Shown here piece by piece: positions 1-5,873 of a stretch of 9,522 nt of DNA; the first letter of the stretch is position 1, and each line of letters begins with the position of its first letter. The notes below the pieces were generated by a model. The model saw only the letters and a program-made list of their open reading frames with translations, was not told the origin of the DNA and searched no databases. Source of the DNA: an uncultured Clostridia bacterium (GTDB taxonomy: Bacteria > Bacillota > Clostridia > Oscillospirales > Ruminococcaceae); the NCBI GenBank assembly GCA_945947715.1, contig CAMEYZ010000068.1, positions 1 through 9,522 of the forward strand, written 5' to 3'. A program made the position numbers and the translations under genes.

Positions 1-987
1 TTCAACGGTGATGCCGCTGTCCCTGCCGAATACCGACGTTTTTCCGAGAGCTGTGTATATCTGAAAGGAATCGGTAAAGCGGTACAGCTTTCCGTCTGTC
101 TCGCAGGCGGAAAGCAGATTCGGCAGGAAGTCGTCACGGCTGATATCGGGGTCACTGTCGATATATTCGTACATATCCGCAAGTAAGCCCTTCGAAATAT
201 AGCTGTCCACGGAAACATATGAATCGGTTATCAGAATATCAGGGAGCTTTCCCGAAGCAAGGTCAAGATTCAGCTGCTCGATATCGTCATATTTTTTCAC
301 GGTGACGTAATATTCGCTGTCTGAATTATTGAACTTTATCACACTGTCCGTAATATACGCGTCAATGGCATATTCCGTTCCCGCGAGGACTATCTCCTTT
401 TTGCCGCTGTCATTTACGGACTGCTTTTCCAGCACAGATATCTTCGGAAAACCGTGAGGATAGGACTTTCCAGCCGTTATAAATTTATCTCCGTCCGTCA
501 CTTTATCGGTGATGTTCTGTGTAGCGATGATATTTCCTTCGGCATCAATTTCGTTCAGGAAATAGGTGCTTATCTCCTGGTCCTTCTCTGGTATTTCCGT
601 ACTCAGCTCTATATAATACCCCTTGCCGTTCCCGTCAAATTTCGGTTCAGTGATAATATTCCTTCCCAATGGCGACAGCAGCTTCGAGGAAAATCCGGTG
701 CCATCAGTGTTCACCGAGTTGAGATAATACTCAAAGCTGTCGCCATCTTCATCGGGATATTATTCCGACAGAAAATATATTCTTCCGTCATAGTATTCAA
801 AGTTGTCACACTCGCCCTTTATTTCCTCGGTAATTTCTGTGGAAGAGCTCTTGTACTCAAAATTGCTTTCGGCATTAAGAGCCTCCGTTTCGGGAGCCTC
901 CTCTGTTTTTCCGCCGCATGCTGTCAGCTGCAGCATTACTGCCATTGCGGAAGCTGCGGCAATTAGCTTTTTAATTCTGCCTTTCAT
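1..987 (-). pseudogene. Solute-binding-type lipoprotein interrupted by an in-frame TAA; 3' end outside the window
   Basis: The ATG at 987 follows a good SD (AGAAAGGA, 8 nt upstream). The N-terminus is a lipoprotein signal: a positively charged start, a hydrophobic core and a lipobox LTAC with Cys24, followed by an acidic, Ser/Glu-rich linker. Codon 76 (760-762) is TAA. The same frame then continues with no further stop for 253 codons to the window edge, in sequence that matches the style of the first part. Residues about 60-180 hold repeated blocks of the type YYLN..DxxG, suggesting beta-propeller-like blades. From about residue 216 the protein resembles the family 1 extracellular solute-binding domain (LASGKLPDILITD, then a KGLLADMYEYID segment). 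I infer a surface lipoprotein that binds a sugar or peptide. It lies behind a TetR gene and a promoter with palindromes. The stop makes it a probable pseudogene. A sequencing error or a phase-variable allele is possible. The substrate is unknown. Confidence 0.72.
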
Positions 988-995
988 AGTTCATA

Positions 996-1003
996 TCCTT
1001 TCT
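996..1003 (-). promoter_or_regulatory. Ribosome binding site of the lipoprotein gene
   Basis: The minus strand reads AGAAAGGA, 8 nt before the ATG at 987. This fixes the lipoprotein start at the residue that gives a complete signal peptide. Confidence 0.6.
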
Positions 1004-1014
1004 GTTGATTTATA

Positions 1015-1054
1015 TTCTACTGCAATAGAATAACTATATTCTATCACGATAGAA
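1015..1054. promoter_or_regulatory. Two tandem 16-bp palindromes, candidate TetR-family operators
   Basis: Two dyads lie 24 bp apart centre to centre: TTCTACTGCAATAGAA (1015-1030) and TTCTATCACGATAGAA (1039-1054). Both share the half-site TTCTA/TAGAA, and the second has perfect 7-bp arms. The facing half-sites of the two dyads also pair with each other (TAGAATA at 1026-1032, TATTCTA at 1037-1043). The upstream dyad fills part of the spacer and overlaps the -10 box of the lipoprotein promoter. The other lies at about +1 to +16. Binding there would block RNA polymerase. The adjacent TetR-family gene is the obvious candidate ligand, but this is inferred from position only. Confidence 0.6.
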
Positions 1055-1066
1055 CAGATTTGTCAA
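1038..1066 (-). promoter_or_regulatory. Sigma-A promoter of the lipoprotein gene
   Basis: On the minus strand a perfect -35 TTGACA (1061-1066) is followed, after 17 bp, by the -10 TAGAAT (1038-1043). The start would fall near 1031, leaving a leader of about 44 nt before the SD and ATG. The operator-like palindrome at 1039-1054 overlaps the spacer and -10, indicating repression. Confidence 0.7.
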
Positions 1067-1083
1067 TAGCTTCCGCAAATTTT

Positions 1084-1119
1084 CACAAAAATATAGTATC
1101 ACCATAATGATGATACTAT
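1084..1119 (-). terminator. Intrinsic terminator candidate downstream of the TetR gene
   Basis: Inverted repeat ATAGTATCA/TGATACTAT (1093-1101 and 1111-1119) has 9-bp arms and a 9-nt loop. On the minus strand it is followed by ATATTTTTG. It begins 19 nt after the TetR stop. The stem is AU-rich, so it may be leaky, but its place between the two transcription units fits a terminator. Confidence 0.55.
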
Positions 1120-1137
1120 TTCAAAATATATCCAAAA

Positions 1138-1767
1138 TCAAGCATCTGCCGTTTTACTCTCAGCCATTTTGTGGGAACAGATAATGCTCCTGATATTGCG
1201 GTACAGATAAGGCTTTAAGGTTTCCATATCCACAGGCTCGCTGTATAAAATCGCGCTGTAGCAGGTGGAGCTTACCAGCTCAACTATCATAAACAGCATT
1301 ATTTCGGGGTCGTCATACCTTTCGGGAAATCTCTCCAGAAGTCTCCTGAAATCCTCCCGAAAGTCGATATCGTCCTCATAGACCGGGGTGCTCATAACAT
1401 TTTTGAATATCCCCCAGCTGAGATTTTTTGCGATGAATTTCAGCAAATTGGGGTTTTCCACCAGCTGATTGATAGTGCTGTCGATAATGTATATCATGGT
1501 ATCTTCAAAGGTGGACGCTTCCTCGGCATGGTCGTCCAGTCCAGCCGACGCATTGCGGAAAAGCTGGCTTGACTTGTGACAGATGAGCTTATTGTTGATA
1601 TCGTACTTATCCTTGAAATACAGGTAAAAGGTGCCCTTTGCCACTCCCGCCTGATCAGCGATATCCGAAATCGACGTATTATTTATTCCCTGAGACATAA
1701 ACAGCCGAAACGCCGTTTCCAGCAGAGAATCCCTTTTATGTTTTTTATTTTCGTCCAGCTTGCCCAT
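1138..1767 (-). CDS. TetR/AcrR-family transcriptional regulator
   Basis: A 209-residue protein, the usual size for the family, with an N-terminal helix-turn-helix DNA-binding domain. Residues 13-55 follow the TetR_N pattern: helix 1 (LLETAFRLFMSQGINNTS), then ISDIADQAGVAKGTFYLYF as the HTH with the recognition helix at about 42-51, then the K(D)K-Y/I stretch entering helix 4. The C-terminal 150 residues are a divergent all-helical ligand-binding and dimerisation domain, so the inducer cannot be read from sequence. The start is supported by GGAGG (1774-1778) 6 nt upstream. It has its own promoter and a terminator-like hairpin after the stop. The next gene is the lipoprotein with a palindrome-covered promoter, its likely target. 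Such regulators often also repress themselves; the tetR promoter shares partial sequence with the target promoter but no clear full palindrome. Confidence 0.93.
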   Translation of the reverse strand: MGKLDENKKHKRDSLLETAFRLFMSQGINNTSISDIADQAGVAKGTFYLYFKDKYDINNKLICHKSSQLFRNASAGLDDHAEEASTFEDTMIYIIDSTINQLVENPNLLKFIAKNLSWGIFKNVMSTPVYEDDIDFREDFRRLLERFPERYDDPEIMLFMIVELVSSTCYSAILYSEPVDMETLKPYLYRNIRSIICSHKMAESKTADA

Positions 1768-1773
1768 TTAGCG

Positions 1774-1778
1774 CCTCC
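1774..1778 (-). promoter_or_regulatory. Ribosome binding site of the TetR gene
   Basis: GGAGG on the minus strand, 6 nt upstream of the ATG at 1767, fixes the start. Confidence 0.7.
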
Positions 1779-1815
1779 ACAAAGCATTACAAACTCCAAT
1801 TTAGTGTATATGTAT

Positions 1816-1845
1816 ATTATAACCTCTATAGGGACGATTTGTCAA
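1816..1845 (-). promoter_or_regulatory. Sigma-A promoter of the TetR gene
   Basis: Minus-strand TTGACA (1840-1845), an 18-bp spacer and a perfect TATAAT (1816-1821). The leader would be about 40 nt. The stretch around the -35 (ATAG, then GATTTGTCAAT on the plus strand) resembles the same region of the lipoprotein promoter, matching about 15 of 19 bases. This could reflect shared regulation or simply promoter conservation. Confidence 0.7.
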
Positions 1846-1852
1846 TACCAGA

Positions 1853-1871
1853 AAATGACTAAAAGTCATTT
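1853..1871. repeat. Short perfect palindrome between the ybaK-like gene and the tetR promoter
   Basis: Arms AAATGACT and AGTCATTT (8 bp) around a 3-nt loop, 23 nt after the stop of the YbaK-like gene and 7 nt upstream of the tetR -35. It may be a weak AU-rich terminator of the uvrC group, since only a short run of Us follows, or a protein-binding dyad upstream of tetR. The sequence does not decide between these. Confidence 0.4.
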
Positions 1872-1894
1872 ATTATTTTATGATATCTGTGCAA

Positions 1895-2371
1895 TCAGCA
1901 GCTTACAACAGACTTGCAGACATCCACCCATTTGATATAATGGGAGTATTTCTCCAGCTCTTCAATTGTGAGCTCAATGGCGCTGTTGCTGCTTCCGCAG
2001 GCGGGGAATACCGTCTCGAACCGTTTCAGAGACTGGTCAAGATATACCTCCACGCAGTCATTTATCGCAAAGGGACATACTCCGCCCACTGCATGGCCGA
2101 TAAGCTCCTCCGCCTCCTGCGGAGAAAGCATTTTCGCCTTTGTACCAAATTCCGCCTTGTACTTGGGATTGTCTATCTTCACATCTCCCGCAGCCACCAC
2201 GAGCACTGCTTTTCCGTTTACCATAAAGGACAGCGACTTTGCTATCCTACAGGGCTCGCAGCCTAACGCCTTTGCAGCCAGCTCCACCGTTGCGCTGGAT
2301 TCGTTCAGCTCACGAATCCTATCGTCGATTCCATATCCCTTAAAATACTCTCTTACCTTTTCAATTGCCAT
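1895..2371 (-). CDS. YbaK/EbsC-family aminoacyl-tRNA deacylase (ProX-like)
   Basis: The protein has 158 residues, typical of single-domain YbaK/EbsC (tRNA_edit) proteins. These hydrolyse wrongly charged aminoacyl-tRNA in trans, for example Ala-tRNA-Pro or Cys-tRNA-Pro. Visible family features are Lys45 in RIAKSLSF, the GD-KIDNPKYK-FG segment (62-76), the GHAVGGVCPF loop (92-101) and the CGSSNSAIELT motif near 125-135, which line the substrate pocket. Which mischarged tRNA it edits cannot be told from sequence. AGGAGAG 8 nt upstream supports the start, and this SD overlaps the uvrC stop region. With a 13-nt gap, it is the last gene of the mpg-uvrC group, an odd functional partner for DNA repair. 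Expected to be cytosolic. Confidence 0.9.
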   Translation of the reverse strand: MAIEKVREYFKGYGIDDRIRELNESSATVELAAKALGCEPCRIAKSLSFMVNGKAVLVVAAGDVKIDNPKYKAEFGTKAKMLSPQEAEELIGHAVGGVCPFAINDCVEVYLDQSLKRFETVFPACGSSNSAIELTIEELEKYSHYIKWVDVCKSVVSC

Positions 2372-2384
2372 TGTGAAAACTCTC

Positions 2385-4211
2385 CTACTTCATACCCTGT
2401 ATCAGCTCATAAACCTGCAGAGCAATCTCGCCATTTACTCCTGCAGTCCGTGCTATTTCATCGGGAGTTGCTTTTTTCAGCTCAGCCTTTGTGCGGTATT
2501 TCATCAGCAGCTTCTGCGCCTTTTTGTCGCCTATGCCCTTCACCTTTGTGAGCTCCAGAGCATAGGACTCCTTTTTGTGCTTGCTGCGCTGAAATGTTAT
2601 GGAAAATCTGTGGACCTCGTCCTGAATCCTCGTCAGCAGCATGAATGCCGCCTTGGTTTCGGTTATAGAAATCTCTCCGCCGCCTGTGGCGATTGCCCTT
2701 GTACGGTGACGATTGTCCTTGACCATTCCAAAAAGAGGCACATCTATCCCCATTTCCTCCAGCACGGGAGCTACTGCATTGACCTGTCCCTTTCCACCAT
2801 CAAGGAGTATCAGGTCAGGCAGCGTGGCAAAGCCCTCGTCGGTGTCGTCGGGGTCCAGATAATGACGAAACCTGCGTTCCAGCACCTCTGCCATACTTGC
2901 GTAGTCGTTTTGTATCTCTACCCTTTTTATGGCAAATTTCTTGTATGCCTTTTTCAGCGGTCTGCCGTTTTCGTAGACCACCATCCCCGACACCATGGAC
3001 TCCGAGCCAAGGTTTGAGATATCGTATGCCTCGATATAAAGGGGCGGCTTCGGCAATCCCAGCACCTTTGCAAGCTCTTCCAGGGCAATAATTTCGCTGC
3101 CTGTTCTGCCCACACGCATGGAAAGATATTCTCCCGCATTTGCTTTAGCCAGTGACAGCAGCCGATATCCCCTGCCCATCTTCGGGAAAAGCAGGCTAAC
3201 TGCATGGCCGCTTCTTTCACGGAGCAGCTTTTCCATGATTTCTCCGTCAGAAAATTCCTCGGTGAGAATCTCACGGGGTATCTCCATACCGGGCTTGTAA
3301 TACTGAGAGATAAATTCCTCGATGATGTTGTCGCTTTCATCGGAGGCACCCAGGAAAAACTCCGCCCTGTCCACAAGACGTCCTCCGCGGTACATGATTA
3401 CCGCAGCGCAGGCATTTCCCCCGTTGACCACCGCCGCAATAACGTCGGTATCAGGCATATTCTCCGCGATTATCTTCTGATTGTCCGCCGCTTTTTGAAT
3501 AGCCTTTATCCTGTCGCGGAATCTTGCAGCAGCCTCGAAATCCAGCTCATCAGAGGCTTCGTTCATCTTGCGGGTAAGCTCCTCCACCGACTGCACCGAG
3601 CCATCGCGGATATACTCAACCGCTTCCTTTACGATGCCGTTGTAGTCCTCCTCGGAAATGCAGCCTGTGCACACGCCCATGCACTGCTTGATATGATAAT
3701 TCAGGCATGGACGGTTCTTGTTGATCTCCTGTGGGAATTTCCTGCGGCAGGTCGGCAGCGCAAATACGCGGTTTGCCTCATTGACCGCCTGCTTTGCCAC
3801 ATATGAGGAAGTGTATGGTCCGATATAGGTACCCTCGCCGTTTTTCTGAAGCTCAGCAGTTATCCTCGGAAAGGGCTCGTCGGATATTTTGATGTAGCAG
3901 TAGCCCTTGTCGTCCTTCAGGAGAATATTGTATTTCGGGGAATACTGCTTTATCATGGAACATTCCAGCACCAGCGCTTCATACTCCGAATCGGTGACGA
4001 TGAAATCGTAATCGTAGACCTGCTCCACCATTTTCGCCACCTTTGGAGTATGGTCGGGAGACTTGCAGAAATACGATGTCACGCGATTTTTCAGATTTTT
4101 CGCCTTGCCGATGTAGATGATATGCCCCGATTTGTTTTTCATCTGATAGACCCCCGGAGAGGTGGTCAGCTTTGAGGTCTTTTCACGGAGATAGTCAAGT
4201 CTTTCGTTCAT
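2385..4211 (-). CDS. uvrC: UvrABC system protein C (excinuclease subunit)
   Basis: The protein makes both incisions flanking a DNA lesion bound by UvrA/UvrB in nucleotide excision repair. The chosen start gives 608 residues (family usual about 600). An upstream ATG at 4253 lies inside mpg and has no SD, whereas the ATG at 4211 has AAGGG and follows the mpg TGA by 4 nt. Domains in order: GIY-YIG nuclease (about 15-95; Tyr22, Tyr33-Ile-Gly-Lys, Arg43, Glu83 visible), then four cysteines at about 155, 169, 177 and 181 in the spacing expected for the UvrC iron-sulphur cluster. A UVR motif for UvrB contact follows (about 209-239), then the RNase H-like second nuclease domain with Asp near 396 (YDISN), Asp near 470 (LLDGGKGQ) and His near 533 (DEVHRF). 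A tandem HhH segment (KVKGIGDKKAQKLL) closes the protein. It looks complete and functional. Confidence 0.97.
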   Translation of the reverse strand: MNERLDYLREKTSKLTTSPGVYQMKNKSGHIIYIGKAKNLKNRVTSYFCKSPDHTPKVAKMVEQVYDYDFIVTDSEYEALVLECSMIKQYSPKYNILLKDDKGYCYIKISDEPFPRITAELQKNGEGTYIGPYTSSYVAKQAVNEANRVFALPTCRRKFPQEINKNRPCLNYHIKQCMGVCTGCISEEDYNGIVKEAVEYIRDGSVQSVEELTRKMNEASDELDFEAAARFRDRIKAIQKAADNQKIIAENMPDTDVIAAVVNGGNACAAVIMYRGGRLVDRAEFFLGASDESDNIIEEFISQYYKPGMEIPREILTEEFSDGEIMEKLLRERSGHAVSLLFPKMGRGYRLLSLAKANAGEYLSMRVGRTGSEIIALEELAKVLGLPKPPLYIEAYDISNLGSESMVSGMVVYENGRPLKKAYKKFAIKRVEIQNDYASMAEVLERRFRHYLDPDDTDEGFATLPDLILLDGGKGQVNAVAPVLEEMGIDVPLFGMVKDNRHRTRAIATGGGEISITETKAAFMLLTRIQDEVHRFSITFQRSKHKKESYALELTKVKGIGDKKAQKLLMKYRTKAELKKATPDEIARTAGVNGEIALQVYELIQGMK

Positions 4212-4215
4212 AGTA

Positions 4216-4731
4216 TCAACCCTTGTCGGCGATAAATCGCCACTCAATATCACGGTATTCGGGAGTTGCGTAGCTTATCCCCACTCTCGGAGCAGTCTTT
4301 ATCTTCGGACGAGCTCCGTCGTCGCATATCCTTATCCTCGGATTATCCACGAAGCTTTCGCCGTTGAAGCTCTTATCAATAGAAAGCGCCTTTGTCAACT
4401 TAGCAGGTCCATTATAGAGCTCGCAGCTGCGAAAAAGCACTCCCTGAGGGATATCCCTTTCGCCCGTAATTACGTTCATCAGCCAGTGCATACCATAGCA
4501 GAGATATACATAGATAACTCCCGGCTCACGATATAGAAGCTCCGTTCGGGGAGTTCGTCCCTTGGAAGCGTGGCAGGCAGTATCCTCCTCGCCGCGATAG
4601 GCCTCAGTCTCGTCGATGCGGAGCACCACCTCGGAGCCGTCCTCCATAGTGCGGACGATAAGCTTTCCCACCAGCTCAGGCGCCACCTCAAGGCAGTCCC
4701 TGTGAAAAAATTCCTCAGATAAAGTCTTCAT
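4216..4731 (-). CDS. DNA-3-methyladenine glycosylase, AAG/MPG family
   Basis: The protein excises alkylated or deaminated purines (3-methyladenine, hypoxanthine) to start base excision repair. It has 171 residues from the ATG at 4731, slightly short of the usual 190-200. The active-site stretch is clear: IDETEAYRGEED, where Glu43 matches the catalytic Glu of human AAG and Tyr45 the neighbouring tyrosine, followed by CHASKGRTPRT. Also typical are EPGVIYVYLCYGMHWLMNV (about 70-88), GVLFRS, NGPAKLTKAL and the C-terminal PRVGISYA...WRF. A longer version would need a TTG at 4764, inside the preceding terminator, so I reject it. GGAGG sits only 4 nt before the ATG, a short spacing. The stop lies 4 nt before uvrC, so two pathways for damaged bases are translationally linked. 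No promoter is visible between it and rpmA. Confidence 0.93.
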   Translation of the reverse strand: MKTLSEEFFHRDCLEVAPELVGKLIVRTMEDGSEVVLRIDETEAYRGEEDTACHASKGRTPRTELLYREPGVIYVYLCYGMHWLMNVITGERDIPQGVLFRSCELYNGPAKLTKALSIDKSFNGESFVDNPRIRICDDGARPKIKTAPRVGISYATPEYRDIEWRFIADKG

Positions 4732-4735
4732 AGTA

Positions 4736-4740
4736 CCTCC
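4736..4740 (-). promoter_or_regulatory. Ribosome binding site deciding the mpg start
   Basis: GGAGG on the minus strand, 4 nt before the ATG at 4731. It rules out the TTG at 4764 as start. It lies about 10 nt beyond the U-tract of the upstream terminator. Confidence 0.6.
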
Positions 4741-4744
4741 GAAA

Positions 4745-4777
4745 TACAAAAGACTCCCGTTCAAAAGAACAGGAGTC
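4745..4777 (-). terminator. Intrinsic terminator of the rplU-prp-rpmA unit
   Basis: On the minus strand an 11-bp stem (GACTCCTGTTC / GAACGGGAGTC, with one U-G pair; 4752-4777) closes a UUUU tetraloop and runs into TTTTGTATTT. It starts 16 nt after the rpmA stop. Read on the plus strand the U-G pair becomes a C/A mismatch, so the structure is made for the minus strand. Confidence 0.88.
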
Positions 4778-4793
4778 AGAAATTGCGGAAAAA

Positions 4794-5075
4794 TTATTCA
4801 GCAGCGTAAACGCTAACCTTCTTGCGGTCTCTGCCTAAACGCTCGAATTTTACTGTTCCGTCGATCTTCGCATAGAGTGTATCGTCGGAACCGATACCAA
4901 CTCCTGCGCCGGGGTGAATGTGTGTTCCTCTCTGACGAACAAGGATATTGCCGGCAGTTACGAACTGACCGTCAGCTCTCTTTGCGCCAAGTCTCTTAGA
5001 CTCGGAATCACGGCCGTTCTTAGTGGAACCCATACCTTTCTTATGAGCGAAGAACTGCATAGAAATTCTGATCAT
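4794..5075 (-). CDS. rpmA: 50S ribosomal protein L27, with cleavable N-terminal extension
   Basis: L27 sits near the peptidyl-transferase centre, where its N-terminal tail reaches the tRNA ends. The protein has 93 residues. The conserved core STKNGRDSESKRLGAKR, ILVRQRGTHIHPGAGVGIGSDDTLYA and the C-terminal V-F-R are all present. Before the core is a Firmicutes-type extension MIRISMQFFA: as in Staphylococcus aureus L27, processing is expected after Phe9, giving a mature Ala10-His-Lys-Lys start. The ATG at 5075 is supported by GGAGG 9 nt upstream; an in-frame longer reading to 5174 would run into prp and is rejected. It begins 4 nt after the prp stop. A strong terminator follows the stop. The neighbour often found next, obg, is absent. 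Confidence 0.97.
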   Translation of the reverse strand: MIRISMQFFAHKKGMGSTKNGRDSESKRLGAKRADGQFVTAGNILVRQRGTHIHPGAGVGIGSDDTLYAKIDGTVKFERLGRDRKKVSVYAAE

Positions 5076-5079
5076 AGTG

Positions 5080-5394
5080 TTACACCTCCAAAACTGATAT
5101 ACGAATTGTACCTTTGTAATCCTGCGAAATAAAATCAATATGCGTATGTAAGCTTTCGATAAGCTTTTCCGCACTTTCGCAGTGTGACTTCAGCATAAGC
5201 TCCAGCAGATTTTTCTTAACAGACACATCAGCGTCGGCCTTAAGAAAGTCCGTCACCGTGTTAGCTGTAAGCATTGCCGCCGAGGAGACCGACGCGCATA
5301 CCACGTCCTCGCCCTCGTCCGCATAACCTGCGTGACCGGATATGCTATATCCCGTGAAGATCCCGTTTTTCTTGTAAAAAACAGCCTTTATCAT
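5080..5394 (-). CDS. prp: Ribosomal-processing cysteine protease Prp (YsxB family)
   Basis: A cytosolic protease that removes the N-terminal extension of L27 in Firmicutes and related bacteria, which is needed for ribosome function. The protein has 104 residues, normal for the family. The catalytic dyad is visible: His21 in ISGHAGYADEGEDVVCASVS and Cys33 in the same block, matching the His/Cys pair of S. aureus Prp. It lies between rplU and rpmA, the usual place, and its substrate is the next gene, which carries the matching cleavage sequence. The start at 5394 lies 6 nt after the rplU stop and has no convincing SD of its own (only AAGGC further upstream), so it is probably translated by coupling to rplU. 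Confidence 0.95.
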   Translation of the reverse strand: MIKAVFYKKNGIFTGYSISGHAGYADEGEDVVCASVSSAAMLTANTVTDFLKADADVSVKKNLLELMLKSHCESAEKLIESLHTHIDFISQDYKGTIRISVLEV

Positions 5395-5400
5395 GGGAGA

Positions 5401-5715
5401 TTATGCCTTGATAGCTTCGATTCTTACCTTAGTGTAGGGCTGTCTGTGACCCTGCTTCTTGTGGGATGAACCCTTCTTAGGCTTGTAAGTGAAAACAGTA
5501 ATCTTCTTAGCCTTGCCGTTCTTGATGACCTTAGCCTCTACGGAAGCACCGCTTACATAGGGAGCACCTACGTTAAGAGCGCTGTCGTTGTTAACAGCTA
5601 CTACCTTGTCAAAGGTAACGGTATCATCAGCGTTTACGTTAAGCTTCTCGATGAAGAGCTCATCGCCCTCCTTAACCTGATACTGCTTTCCGCCTGTTTC
5701 GATAATTGCGTACAT
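5401..5715 (-). CDS. rplU: 50S ribosomal protein L21
   Basis: Large-subunit protein that binds 23S rRNA. The protein has 104 residues from the ATG at 5715 (family about 103). It starts with the conserved MYAIIETGGKQYQVKEGD and ends with the hallmark KITVFTYKPKKGSSHKKQGHRQPYTKVRIEAI block. A GTG at 5724, in frame, would add three residues, but it lies inside the SD (AGGTG, 5722-5726), so the ATG is preferred. First gene of the rplU-prp-rpmA unit, behind a consensus promoter and a structured leader that may regulate it. Confidence 0.98.
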   Translation of the reverse strand: MYAIIETGGKQYQVKEGDELFIEKLNVNADDTVTFDKVVAVNNDSALNVGAPYVSGASVEAKVIKNGKAKKITVFTYKPKKGSSHKKQGHRQPYTKVRIEAIKA

Positions 5716-5800
5716 TTGTGGCACCTGCCTTTTCCTAAAAACTCGCTGCTAAGGCGCATACGCATCAGCGCACGACTTTAAAAGCCTTTTACATGCGGCT
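5716..5800 (-). promoter_or_regulatory. rplU 5' leader with hairpins, candidate L21 leader element
   Basis: About 85 nt between the predicted transcript start and the rplU ATG. On the RNA: a 5-bp hairpin AAGCC/GGCTT (5782-5801), then a GC-rich part where CGCTG (5766-5770) pairs with CAGCG (5744-5748) around an inner GCG/CGC pair (5754-5763). AG-TTTTT follows directly (5737-5741). A CGCAT in the loop of the first hairpin can pair with ATGCG in the second, giving an alternative fold. Ribosomal L21 leaders that respond to ribosomal protein are known upstream of rplU in Firmicutes. I propose this is one but have not matched it to a covariance model. Confidence 0.5.
5722..5726 (-). promoter_or_regulatory. 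Ribosome binding site of rplU
   Basis: AGGTG on the minus strand, 6 nt before the ATG at 5715. It includes the competing GTG codon and therefore decides the start. Confidence 0.6.
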
Positions 5801-5805
5801 TAATT

Positions 5806-5834
5806 ATTATAACATACTTATCTGCGTTTGTCAA
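5806..5834 (-). promoter_or_regulatory. Consensus sigma-A promoter of rplU-prp-rpmA
   Basis: Perfect TTGACA (5829-5834), a 17-bp spacer and perfect TATAAT (5806-5811) on the minus strand. The start should fall near 5799. It lies about 40 nt after the stop of the kinase-like gene, so the ribosomal unit is independent of the liv operon. No clear terminator separates them. Confidence 0.88.
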
Positions 5835-5873
5835 GAGTTTTTTCAAATTTTTTCAGATATTCTGCCGACAATA

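Noticed and set aside
454..966. Plus-strand open frame of 170 codons opposite the broken lipoprotein
   Set aside because: The minus strand here reads as signal peptide plus coherent lipoprotein sequence. The plus-strand product shows no domain and no SD.
1..987. Alternative genetic code explaining the in-frame TAA
   Set aside because: At least five intact genes in this window end in TAA at the expected protein length, so TAA is a true stop here.
1968..3017. Plus-strand open frame of 349 codons
   Set aside because: Antisense to the YbaK-like gene and the end of uvrC; no SD and no family resemblance.
3204..3806. Plus-strand open frame of 200 codons
   Set aside because: Shadow of uvrC, whose reading frame is fully supported by conserved residues.
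4212..4253. Longer uvrC start at 4253
   Set aside because: It would overlap the mpg coding region by 38 nt, lacks an SD, and adds 14 residues not seen in the family. The ATG at 4211 has an SD and is 4 nt after the mpg stop.
5076..5174. Longer L27 reading frame starting at 5174
   Set aside because: It runs into prp and adds residues unlike any L27. The SD-supported ATG at 5075 gives the normal protein.
5835..5873. Terminator between the kinase-like gene and the rplU promoter
   Set aside because: Only A/T-rich runs and a 4-bp CAGA/TCTG dyad are present, and on the minus strand the dyad is followed by A-rich rather than U-rich sequence. Not enough for a call.
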